This document shows positions 56,535 through 64,000 of a DNA stretch of 64,000 bases, one piece after another. The notes below the pieces were generated by a model, which was not told the origin of the DNA, made no database searches, and saw only the letters and a program-made list of their open reading frames with translations. The position numbers and the translations under genes are program-made. Source of the DNA: JBIOHP01 sp044449065 (GTDB taxonomy: Bacteria > Bacteroidota > Ignavibacteria > UBA10030 > SZUA-254); NCBI GenBank assembly GCA_044449065.1, contig JBIOHP010000006.1, positions 1-64,000 of the forward strand, read 5' to 3'. Within the stretch, counting starts at the first letter, position 1. Every line of letters starts with the position of its first letter.

Positions 56535-58064
56535 ATGGAACAAACAGGCACAATCCCCAACCCGCCCATGACGGCGGCGGAAAAACTTTACACGCTGAAA
56601 AATTATATCAACGGCTCGTGGATCGATTCAACCGGAACGAAAACCGTCCCGAATATTAACCCAGCCGATACGCGCATGGTCTTATGTGCGACGCCCTTAT
56701 CATCGCGGGACGACGCAAAGCATGCTATCGCCAGCGCGAAGGAAGCGTTTCCCGGATGGAAAGCTACCCCGCCGCCCAAGCGGGGAAAAATCCTTTTCAA
56801 CGCTGTGCGTCTTATGGAGGAACGGCTTGAACATCTCGCCACAACGCTCACAAAAGAAGAAGGAAAAATCATCAGTGAATCGCGGGGAGAAGTCCAGCGA
56901 TCAATTAACATTGTTGAATTTACCGCCGGCGAGGGCCGCCGATTGCGCGGCGCCACCATCCCATCGGAGCTGCTGAATACATTTATTTATACGATTCGCC
57001 AGCCCATCGGCGTTGTCGGCATTATCACGCCGTGGAATTTCCCGGTTGCCATCCCGATCTGGAAAATAGCGCCGGCTCTTCTTGCAGGAAATACCGTTGT
57101 CTTTAAACCCGCGACTTTTACCCCGTTATGCGCGGTCGAGATTGTTAAAATATTTGAGGAATCCGGTCTGCCAAAAGGCGTTTTGAACCTCGTGATGGGA
57201 AGCGGAAACCTTGTCGGAGACGAAATTGTTAATAATCCCGACGTTCATGCCATCTCCTTTACGGGATCGACAGACGTCGGTCTCTCGCTGTATGGAGCAG
57301 CATCATCCCACGGCATGAGAGTTCAATGCGAGATGGGGGGAAAGAATCCGTTAATTATCCTTGAAGACGCCGATCTCAACCTCGCATTGGAAGGCGCAAT
57401 GTCGGGAGGATTTGGTTCTACCGGTCAGCGGTGCACGGCGTCCAGCCGGGTAATAGTTGTCGATGCTATCGCTGATAAATTTACAGAGATGATGCTTGCA
57501 AGAATGGAAACGTATAGGGTCGGCAACGGACTTGATCCGCAAACTGAGATGGGTCCCTCAATCGATGAAGCCCAAATGAACAGCGTTTTAAATTACATCG
57601 ACGTCGGAAAAGCGGAAGGCGCGCGTCTATTGAAGGGCGGCACAAGATTAATCAGCGGCAATTACAAAAATGGATATTATGTTCAACCCACGCTCTTCGA
57701 CGGAGTGAAAATGAATATGCGAATCGCGCAGGAGGAAATATTCGGACCGGTGATCGCTCTGATAAGAGTAAAAAATTTCGAGGAAGCCGTTCACGCGGCA
57801 AATGATGTAAAATACGGTCTCTCCGCCTCGCTTTATACGAACGATGTTTCGAAAATTCTGAGATTTGTCGAAATGGCGGAAGTCGGCAAAGTGCACATTA
57901 ATAATCCCCCTGTCGGCGGCGAGGCGCAAGCGCCATTCGGCGGTATCAAAGCAACCGGCGTAGGTCCCCGCGAGCAGGGGTCCGAAGTTTTTGAATTTTA
58001 TACGGAACTAAAAACCATTTATCTGGATTATACTGGTAAGAAGAGGGCGACTAATATCTATTAA
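56535..58064 (+). CDS. NAD(P)-dependent aldehyde dehydrogenase
   Basis: 509 residues from ATG 56535, which has AAGGA nine bases upstream; a longer frame from 56445 is not supported. ALDH superfamily: NFPVAIP with catalytic Asn in ITPWN, general base Glu266 in CEMGGKNPLI, nucleophile Cys300 in GSTGQRCTASSR, and IFGPVIALI. The STGQRCTA context resembles 2-oxoglutarate-semialdehyde/2,5-dioxovalerate dehydrogenases, but the substrate is not certain. Cytoplasmic. Confidence 0.92.
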   Translation: MEQTGTIPNPPMTAAEKLYTLKNYINGSWIDSTGTKTVPNINPADTRMVLCATPLSSRDDAKHAIASAKEAFPGWKATPPPKRGKILFNAVRLMEERLEHLATTLTKEEGKIISESRGEVQRSINIVEFTAGEGRRLRGATIPSELLNTFIYTIRQPIGVVGIITPWNFPVAIPIWKIAPALLAGNTVVFKPATFTPLCAVEIVKIFEESGLPKGVLNLVMGSGNLVGDEIVNNPDVHAISFTGSTDVGLSLYGAASSHGMRVQCEMGGKNPLIILEDADLNLALEGAMSGGFGSTGQRCTASSRVIVVDAIADKFTEMMLARMETYRVGNGLDPQTEMGPSIDEAQMNSVLNYIDVGKAEGARLLKGGTRLISGNYKNGYYVQPTLFDGVKMNMRIAQEEIFGPVIALIRVKNFEEAVHAANDVKYGLSASLYTNDVSKILRFVEMAEVGKVHINNPPVGGEAQAPFGGIKATGVGPREQGSEVFEFYTELKTIYLDYTGKKRATNIY

Positions 58065-58146
58065 ATTGAAATAAACGTCGAAATTTACACAGATACGACG
58101 TATATCATTCTATATTAACAACAATAATTTAACGAAAGGAAGTCAT

Positions 58147-58638
58147 ATGATGTCAGAGAAGGAGATGTTTCTCCAATCATGGGAACGGGAGTATGGGACA
58201 ACGATGAAAGTATTGAAATCGTATCCGAAAGATAAACTCGACTTAAAGCCGAGCGAAAAATCCCGCTCCGCGCGCGATCTCGCCTGGGTTTTCGCGGGCG
58301 AAACAAAAATATATTTTGAAGGATGCCTCACCGGGAAATTCGACTTTGAAAATTTCCCAAAAGCTCCATCCACCATGGATGAGATCATCAAGGGGTATGA
58401 AAAAAATCACAGGGAAATGGCGGATAAAATTAAAAAACTCAGCGATGCTGATATGAACACGCCCATAAAATTTTTCACCGGACCCGGAAAGATGGCGGAT
58501 ATGCGCCGCGCCGATGTAATGTGGGGCGGTATGATGGATATGATCCATCACCGCGGACAGCTTAGCGTCTACGTCCGGTTGGCGGGCGGAAAGGTTCCAT
58601 CGATTTACGGACCTTCTGCCGATGAACCCTGGATGTAA
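58147..58638 (+). CDS. DinB-family protein
   Basis: 163 residues, four-helix DinB/YfiT-like fold: YPKDKLDLKPSEKSRSARDLAW at the N terminus and MMDMIHHRGQLSVYVRLAGGKVPSIYGPSADEP at the C terminus, with the His pair that contributes to the metal site. The first-helix metal His usually seen after 'L.w.' is not evident here (VFAGETKIY), so the metal site may be incomplete. Family members include thiol transferases and stress proteins. AAAGGAAG lies before the ATG. Confidence 0.85.
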   Translation: MMSEKEMFLQSWEREYGTTMKVLKSYPKDKLDLKPSEKSRSARDLAWVFAGETKIYFEGCLTGKFDFENFPKAPSTMDEIIKGYEKNHREMADKIKKLSDADMNTPIKFFTGPGKMADMRRADVMWGGMMDMIHHRGQLSVYVRLAGGKVPSIYGPSADEPWM

Positions 58639-58661
58639 ATCCATTTTCTCAGTTCTCTTCC

Positions 58662-58697
58662 AATGGGATGTCATTAACAAATGGCGTCCCATTTTTT
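58662..58697 (+). terminator. rho-independent terminator after the DinB gene
   Basis: AATGGGATGTCAT pairs with ATGGCGTCCCATT (13 pairs, two G-U) around TAACAA, followed by TTTT. Confidence 0.75.
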
Positions 58698-58705
58698 AAT
58701 AATGT

Positions 58706-58727
58706 TGAACGAGATTTATCTCGTTCA
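58706..58727. repeat. 22-bp palindrome, copy 1
   Basis: TGAACGAGAT-tt-ATCTCGTTCA, perfect 10-bp arms. A near-copy lies 46 bases downstream. The remaining gap to 59051 holds no gene. Confidence 0.5.
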
Positions 58728-58772
58728 CTTTTAATAATCGCATTATTTTTTGGCTAAATGCAGCTAATTTAC

Positions 58773-58794
58773 TGAACGAAATGAATTTCGTTCA
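58773..58794. repeat. 22-bp palindrome, copy 2
   Basis: TGAACGAAAT-ga-ATTTCGTTCA, perfect 10-bp arms; differs from copy 1 by one compensated pair and the two central bases. Confidence 0.5.
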
Positions 58795-59051
58795 ACAGCT
58801 CTAATTGACCCTTTCTAAATATTTGCCTACTTTATGTAACCAGATTTTAAAATAATGTAAGATTCACCTATTCAATCAATTTTGAGATAAGAAGTATAAC
58901 CCTTCTGTATGCTTGAATCCTGTTAATCAAAGAATACGAGTTGAAAACTATTCCCCTCGCTCTAGGTCAGACTTGCAGAGAATTCATGTATTGCAAATCC
59001 TAAGAAATGCCGATTCCGCCCATCATAAATAATTTATCAATCAGGATTCAA

Positions 59052-59972
59052 ATGCTCCGCAAACGCCCTATCAGACTCCGCATGAGCGGAGCATTGATAT
59101 TATCGATAGCATTTCAATGGACTCTATTTGCCGGTCAGGGACGAACTATCGGCGATATAATGCTCGATCATGTGAAAAAAATCGAATACCAGAATGAAAT
59201 CGGCAGGCGGCAGTTTATCAAAGACAAATTGAAAGAGTTCGGAGTTTCTTTTTCGGTGATGGGGTTCGACACCGTTATGTTTTATAACGGCAAAACCTCC
59301 GATATGAAAGGCGAAAACATTATCGTTTCCTACGGCGATGCGAAGAATAAAATAGTTGTCGGCGCTCATCTTGACGCTATCTTCGGTATGCCCGGGGCAA
59401 ACGATAACGGGAGCGGCGTTGCGGTGCTCCTTGAGTTAATTCATGATCTGCAATACCGGCATTTTCACCACCGGATTGATTTATGTTTTTTCGATCTCGA
59501 AGAACCCGGCCTCATCGGCTCTTCTATCTATGTCCGCCGTTTTGACGCCAATTATACCCTCACCGGTATGATTAATTTGGATGTCGAGGGGAGCGGCGAT
59601 GAGATTTATGTCGGTCCTACCGCCGGGGAGCACCATGCGATTCTTCTCAAATATATCCATCAGGCAAAAGATGAAACAAAATTTCCATACTATGAAGATC
59701 AAATATTTCCCGAGACCGACAACGAATCCTTTGGGGATGCGGATTTGGAGAATATCAGTATTTCCGTCGTTCCCGGCGGCGATGGAAAACGGATCTCGGA
59801 TTTCTATCGCATCCCTCCCGCCGGTAAACAAAAAATGGAAAAATATCCCCTCATCTTAAAGATTATGCACACAAAAGATGATACATCGGCTCTCGTAGAA
59901 CCCAAATCACTTGAGATGGCATATTCGTTCGCAATGAAAACTCTTCTTCTCCTTGATGACGGTGAAAAATAG
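59052..59972 (+). CDS. M28 family zinc aminopeptidase-like protein, exported
   Basis: 306 residues from ATG 59052, with AGGA eight bases upstream; signal peptide (SGALILSIAFQWTLFAG). M28 zinc ligands in order: His106 and Asp108 in GAHLDAIFG, Asp in GANDNGSG, Glu-Glu in FFDLEEPGLIGSS, Asp in INLDVEG and His in MHTKDDT. A di-zinc exopeptidase of the periplasm or envelope. Its 3' end may overlap the next gene if that starts early. Confidence 0.9.
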   Translation: MLRKRPIRLRMSGALILSIAFQWTLFAGQGRTIGDIMLDHVKKIEYQNEIGRRQFIKDKLKEFGVSFSVMGFDTVMFYNGKTSDMKGENIIVSYGDAKNKIVVGAHLDAIFGMPGANDNGSGVAVLLELIHDLQYRHFHHRIDLCFFDLEEPGLIGSSIYVRRFDANYTLTGMINLDVEGSGDEIYVGPTAGEHHAILLKYIHQAKDETKFPYYEDQIFPETDNESFGDADLENISISVVPGGDGKRISDFYRIPPAGKQKMEKYPLILKIMHTKDDTSALVEPKSLEMAYSFAMKTLLLLDDGEK

Positions 59973-60012
59973 ACCGGAGGAATACAGTGCCACGGGGGAA
60001 GAAAATTACCAA

Positions 60013-62076
60013 ATGCCGTTGAGCAATCCTGTTATCTCGCGCAGCGCGGTAATTTTCTGTTTATTTCTCATTGCAATTCATCTCGCGGCCTATTTCTTTT
60101 TTACGGATTTATCATGGGGAATTAATTATTTTTATTTTCTTCCTCCCTATCTCCTTATCCTGTACTGCGTCGCTGGAATCCTTGCAATCATCTGGAGTTT
60201 AAACGGCTCTCCGACGCGGCTTCTGAAACCTATCCTTGAATTTTGGAAAAACAAACCCGTTCTATTCGGCAGTGCGATGATAGCGATGTTCATCTGCGCC
60301 GCATGGTTCTTGCGAGTTCGCGTCCCGTTGCTCGGAGATAGTTATGTCATCGTCAACAACATTCAAAATTCGTTGAACGGCGTCCATGATCTGCAAACCT
60401 ACCGGGAACCGCTTTCAGTTTATTATTTTTATTGGTGCGTAAAGCTCCTCGGCGCCGGTAATTACTATGCCATTTTACAGGGATTCCTCGTGGGCGAGCT
60501 AATTCTTGGAACGATCTATATCATCGTCTCCGCAATGATTGCAAGATGTATTCTCCGTGAACAGACGCATCAATTATTATTATTTGTTTTTCTCATCACC
60601 CTTCCTTCGATGCAGATATTTTTCGGATATATCGAGATTTATGCAGTTGTCCTCGTTTGCGTTTCCCTTTTTATTCTTGCGAGCATCTATTATCTCATCC
60701 ATGGGACGCATTTTTATTTAATATATCCCGCTTTTGCGCTGATGGTTTCAGCGCATTTCCTTAGCGTAATCCTCATCCCCGCGTTTCTTTATCTAACGAT
60801 TATTGAATACCGCGCGCACGGAATTAAAAACATTTTCTATAGTTTGTTAGTAGTTGCGATTGCGGGCACAGGTTTATTCATGTATTTGGGAGGAAATATT
60901 TCACGATTTCTCCTCCAGGGAGAGCATGCTCACTATCTCTCAATATTTTCACGGGGGGATAGTTATCAGGCGTACTCGCTGTTCTCCGTATTCCACCTAA
61001 CTGAATTATGTAATCTCGTATTTCTGGAAACACCGGTTGGGATATTTATAGTTCTCATGGCATGGAAACTCTTGAGTAAAAAACCATTGATGAATTCACC
61101 ACTCATATTCCTTATAATTTGTTCGGTCCCGTTTGTTTTATTCCTTCTTACCGCAAAATTCGACCTGGGTATGGCAAAAGATTGGGACGTCTCTGCGCCC
61201 TTGTTTTTCATTTTAAATCTAACGCTGGCAGTATTTGTATTCACCCAGCCCGATTTGATCCTCGTGAATGATTTCATTTTATTGTTGGTTGTCGCAGTCC
61301 TCGGCGCCACGCCATGGTTTATTCTGAACGCCATGGAAGAACCGAGCGTTCAACGAACGGTGTCCCTGCTTGACGATAGAATTTTATCGCAGGATGGATA
61401 CTTCCAAACCACCTTTCATCTTTCGTCGGCTGCTTTATACCTGGATGATACAACGTCATATATCCGGACGTGGGAGAAATTCACAGCGAAATATCCCGGC
61501 GTCGGAAAAGGATGGAAAAACCTCGCCCATGCGTGTCAGATAAAAGATAAAGTTGATTCTAAAATCTTTTACGCGTTCGATCGGTGGCTTGAGGTTGAGA
61601 CCGGGAATAAAGACGCGCGCCATGAATACGCGCAATATTGCTCCGAGCTCGGTAATGCTTTCTTCCAGAATAAAGATTATCATAACGCCGAATTATATTA
61701 CTTTAAATCGATATCCATCGATACTACATACATTGTAGTTTATAATAATCTCGGTTATTTTTATTCGCAGATTGGGTTTCCGGCTAAGGCGGAATCACTT
61801 TTCCTCAATGCGATTCATAGATTTCCAGATTATGAGGATACCTATTTGAACCTTGGAAATTTATATAACGGGCAAGGTAAGTATCCTGAAGCTGTGGGAA
61901 TCTACAATAGAGCGATCGCACGTAACCCGAAATGCGTCGGGGCATTTGAAGGGCTGGCTAATCTATATTTCAAACTGAAGGACCGAGAGAACACCATTGC
62001 GGCATTGCAGCAAGCCGCGCGATTGGGGAGCAGGTCTGCCCAACAGACACTTATGAAGGATAACGGGAAATGGTAA
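60013..62076 (+). CDS. GT-C-like multispanning membrane protein with C-terminal TPRs, paralogue 1
   Basis: About 687 residues from ATG 60013 (MPLSNPVISRS); TTG/ATG at 59953-59956 is an alternative that would overlap the M28 gene. About 12 helices cover residues 10-450, with the loop VRVPLLGDSYVIVNNI after helix 3, YREPLSVYYF, FFGYIEIYAVVL and FDLGMAKDWDVSAPLF. Three to four TPRs follow (AELYYFKSISIDTTYIVVYNNLGY; YLNLGNLYNGQGKYPEAVGIYNRA). The acidic loop after an early helix and the TPR tail are like GT-C glycosyltransferases with TPRs (TMTC-like). A second copy lies downstream. Confidence 0.75.
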   Translation: MPLSNPVISRSAVIFCLFLIAIHLAAYFFFTDLSWGINYFYFLPPYLLILYCVAGILAIIWSLNGSPTRLLKPILEFWKNKPVLFGSAMIAMFICAAWFLRVRVPLLGDSYVIVNNIQNSLNGVHDLQTYREPLSVYYFYWCVKLLGAGNYYAILQGFLVGELILGTIYIIVSAMIARCILREQTHQLLLFVFLITLPSMQIFFGYIEIYAVVLVCVSLFILASIYYLIHGTHFYLIYPAFALMVSAHFLSVILIPAFLYLTIIEYRAHGIKNIFYSLLVVAIAGTGLFMYLGGNISRFLLQGEHAHYLSIFSRGDSYQAYSLFSVFHLTELCNLVFLETPVGIFIVLMAWKLLSKKPLMNSPLIFLIICSVPFVLFLLTAKFDLGMAKDWDVSAPLFFILNLTLAVFVFTQPDLILVNDFILLLVVAVLGATPWFILNAMEEPSVQRTVSLLDDRILSQDGYFQTTFHLSSAALYLDDTTSYIRTWEKFTAKYPGVGKGWKNLAHACQIKDKVDSKIFYAFDRWLEVETGNKDARHEYAQYCSELGNAFFQNKDYHNAELYYFKSISIDTTYIVVYNNLGYFYSQIGFPAKAESLFLNAIHRFPDYEDTYLNLGNLYNGQGKYPEAVGIYNRAIARNPKCVGAFEGLANLYFKLKDRENTIAALQQAARLGSRSAQQTLMKDNGKW

Positions 62077-62241
62077 TGGTTATCTATTCTTCGAATTCAT
62101 AGCCCGATATCACCGCAAACTTATTTTTTGAGCCGATTAAAAAATAGATTATATTTGTATCCACAAAACAATAGCAGTTTTTTGAACCGCCGTCGAGGTC
62201 AAAGGCAATTTATGAAAATATTATAAAATAAAATTACCGAA

Positions 62242-64000
62242 ATGAAATCTCCCTACGTAACCGTTGCCCTTGCGTTCGCATTGGCATTTGCAGTACTCGA
62301 TGCGGCGGGATATTTTTTCCCCGGCAGTATGAACTGGGGTTATCATTTTATCGGGTTTCTTCCGCCGATCTATGCAATTGTTCTTTTTATGGTTGGAATC
62401 GCGGGTGTTACAGCGGCGCTGAATCGGGATATTCAACCATGGATAATGCGCGGTCAAATGTGGATGAATAATAAACCCTACGAATTTTTAATCGTAACGG
62501 TCGTGTTGTTTATAACCGCCGCCACAATTTTCCGGATTACCGTTCCTCTTCTCGGCGACGGTTTTTATATCGTTAAACATTATGCAGACGTCAGTCGCGG
62601 AGATGCTCCGTTAGATCCCCGCAATGAACCTCTTGCGACGTTCCTCTTTTACACGTTTATGAATATTCTGGGAAAGCCCGGCTACCATACTCTTTTAGAC
62701 GGTTTTTTCTACGGCGAGATGCTTCTTGGAGTTGTTTTCCTTTTGACGTCGTATGTGATCGTAAAAAATTTATTGAACGATTCCCAGCCGCGATTGTTGG
62801 CTTTTATATTTTTGGCGACACTTCCCTACATGCAATTATATTTCGGGTATGTCGAAAACTATTCCCTTGTGCTCACTCTGCTTGCGCTCTATATAGCATC
62901 CGCGGTGCTTATTTATCGGGATAAGATTCCTTTTTATGCGGCAGCGGTTCTTTTCATTCTCAATTTCTCAGCCCACTACCTGACATTGCTCCTGTTCCCC
63001 TCGTTTATCTATCTTATGTATTGCTGCTATCAGCGGAAGAAATACCGCGATGTATTGATTGGAGACGCAATTATTCTCAGTTCGGTAGGATTGCTGGTGA
63101 TTCTCGTGGGAGGCGATGTTGCCAGGCTCATACCATCGGCGCCATATCATCATTATCTTTCGTTATCAAAGCCGAAAGAAACTTTGGAACAGGCAAGCCA
63201 GGCATACATATTGTTGTCGCCATACCATGTGCTGGATTTATTAAACTATGCTCTTCTGATGACGCCGGCTATTTTCGCGTTGATTGGTATGCGAATAGTG
63301 CAAAAGGAGAACTATCTCTCCGGTCCGCGAAACAAAGAACATAAATTCTTAGGCATTGCATTGATTCCGATTATCCTTTTTCTCTTCGTCGTAAAATTTG
63401 ATCTTGGCGCTGCTCGCGACTGGGATGTTATCGCTCCCTATTTTTTTATAGCGGCAATTCTTGCCCTGAGTATGTTCTACGAATATCCGGTAACGGGCGG
63501 GGAAAAAGCAATCACAATTATTTTGCTCATCTCGGTTGTTCAATCGATGCTGATGTTTTCGCTTAATTCGACTTCGGAGGCGAGCATTAAGAGATACAAA
63601 AGTCTTTTTGATCGAAGAAATACTTCTCAGAACGCGTATTATAACGGTTCACTCTATTTAGCATATTATTATCATCAGGTGAATAATACAGATGGAGCCA
63701 TTACTGTTTGGAAAGACTATTCAAATGCATTTCCCCCCGATGAAAGAGCTTATGCAAATATTCTTACCAATGTCGGCAACCTCGAAAATCCTTCCATGGA
63801 TATTATCCTTGCTACGTACAAACGATGGCTCGCGCTTAACCCGGATAACGCGGGCTTAAAAAAAGAATTTGCTGATTTACTCAATAATGCAGGCAACGCT
63901 TGCTTTGAAAAAGAAAAGTTGCGCGAGGCGGCTGCGTTTTATCTTGAAGCGCTAAAAATCGATTCTCTGAGACCTGTCCTCTATAATAATCTTGGAAGCG
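62242..64000 (+). CDS. GT-C-like membrane protein with C-terminal TPRs, paralogue 2, partial
   Basis: Translated by hand from ATG 62242; open to the right edge (586 codons). Same plan as the preceding gene: matching motifs VPLLGDGFYIVKH, RNEPLATFLFY, LYFGYVENYSLVL and FDLGAARDWDVIAPYF, then the beginning of TPRs (NACFEKEKLREAAAFYLEALKID). No ribosome-binding site stands out before the ATG. The two copies are clearly paralogous, with overall divergence considerable. Missing its C terminus only because the window ends. Confidence 0.8.
   Translation, partial: MKSPYVTVALAFALAFAVLDAAGYFFPGSMNWGYHFIGFLPPIYAIVLFMVGIAGVTAALNRDIQPWIMRGQMWMNNKPYEFLIVTVVLFITAATIFRITVPLLGDGFYIVKHYADVSRGDAPLDPRNEPLATFLFYTFMNILGKPGYHTLLDGFFYGEMLLGVVFLLTSYVIVKNLLNDSQPRLLAFIFLATLPYMQLYFGYVENYSLVLTLLALYIASAVLIYRDKIPFYAAAVLFILNFSAHYLTLLLFPSFIYLMYCCYQRKKYRDVLIGDAIILSSVGLLVILVGGDVARLIPSAPYHHYLSLSKPKETLEQASQAYILLSPYHVLDLLNYALLMTPAIFALIGMRIVQKENYLSGPRNKEHKFLGIALIPIILFLFVVKFDLGAARDWDVIAPYFFIAAILALSMFYEYPVTGGEKAITIILLISVVQSMLMFSLNSTSEASIKRYKSLFDRRNTSQNAYYNGSLYLAYYYHQVNNTDGAITVWKDYSNAFPPDERAYANILTNVGNLENPSMDIILATYKRWLALNPDNAGLKKEFADLLNNAGNACFEKEKLREAAAFYLEALKIDSLRPVLYNNLGS

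Noticed and set aside
1..64000. CRISPR array, tRNA or rRNA genes, insertion sequences or prophage
   Set aside because: No regularly spaced direct repeats, cloverleaf-like sequences, transposase or phage proteins were noticed on reading both strands.

Overview
The window reads as a chromosomal segment of a Gram-negative bacterium of the FCB (Bacteroidetes/Chlorobi) superphylum, most likely an Ignavibacteria- or Kryptonia-like lineage. This is inferred from four secreted proteins and one stop-separated fragment ending in type IX secretion (T9SS) C-terminal sorting domains (YPNPFNPxT...GVYFYR...KxxLIK), a gingipain-type C25 peptidase, beta-barrel outer-membrane proteins, abundant GT-C/TPR membrane proteins, sparse Shine-Dalgarno motifs and moderate GC content. 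I saw no tRNA, rRNA, CRISPR array, transposase, integrase or phage gene. Both ends cut through genes: a TPM-domain protein at the left edge and a GT-C/TPR protein at the right edge.

Layout. 1-8.5 kb: TPM-domain protein and LemA (minus strand), a small outer-membrane barrel gene that appears frameshifted, a second barrel protein, an eIF1/SUI1-like factor, RmuC, and a 999-residue exported protein with a C-terminal bulb-type lectin domain. 8.5-15.9 kb: a compact minus-strand histidine operon, hisR/yerC-hisG-D-C-B-H-A-F-IE, encoding the whole pathway in overlapping genes. It is preceded by a near-consensus promoter and carries two copies of an 18-bp inverted repeat (ACTTTA-N6-TAAAGT), one at the promoter/start of the TrpR-family regulator and one directly before hisG. 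16.3-21.1 kb: a membrane-anchored PhnD-like binding protein beside a PafA-type alkaline phosphatase, then a class I aminotransferase. 21.4-23.8 kb: two overlapping polytopic membrane genes, at least one GT-C-like.

24.0-36.1 kb: a plus-strand surface-glycan cluster comprising a Wzx-type flippase fused to a methyltransferase-like domain, two GT4 enzymes, a GT9 enzyme and a WecG/TagA enzyme. It runs with a 28-bp gap into a 1813-residue C25 (gingipain/PorU-like) peptidase. In T9SS organisms the C25 sortase joins cargo to a lipopolysaccharide, so the association may be functional (inference). 36.3-46.5 kb: a lipoprotein, then minus-strand genes enolase, OprP-like porin, phosphohexomutase and an exported repeat protein, which appear co-transcribed. 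Upstream are a GT9 heptosyltransferase-like gene abutting a membrane HExxH/TPR protein.

47.1-56.3 kb: a T9SS cargo island. It holds a SdrD-like/carboxypeptidase-regulatory protein, a tandem pair of paralogues with conserved ends and divergent cores, and a metzincin-like metallopeptidase whose reading frame is split by one in-frame TGA from its beta-helix and T9SS sorting domain. 56.5-64 kb: aldehyde dehydrogenase, a DinB-family protein, an M28 peptidase and two tandem paralogous multi-membrane-span/TPR proteins. Functions are assigned by motif recognition only; no database search was run.
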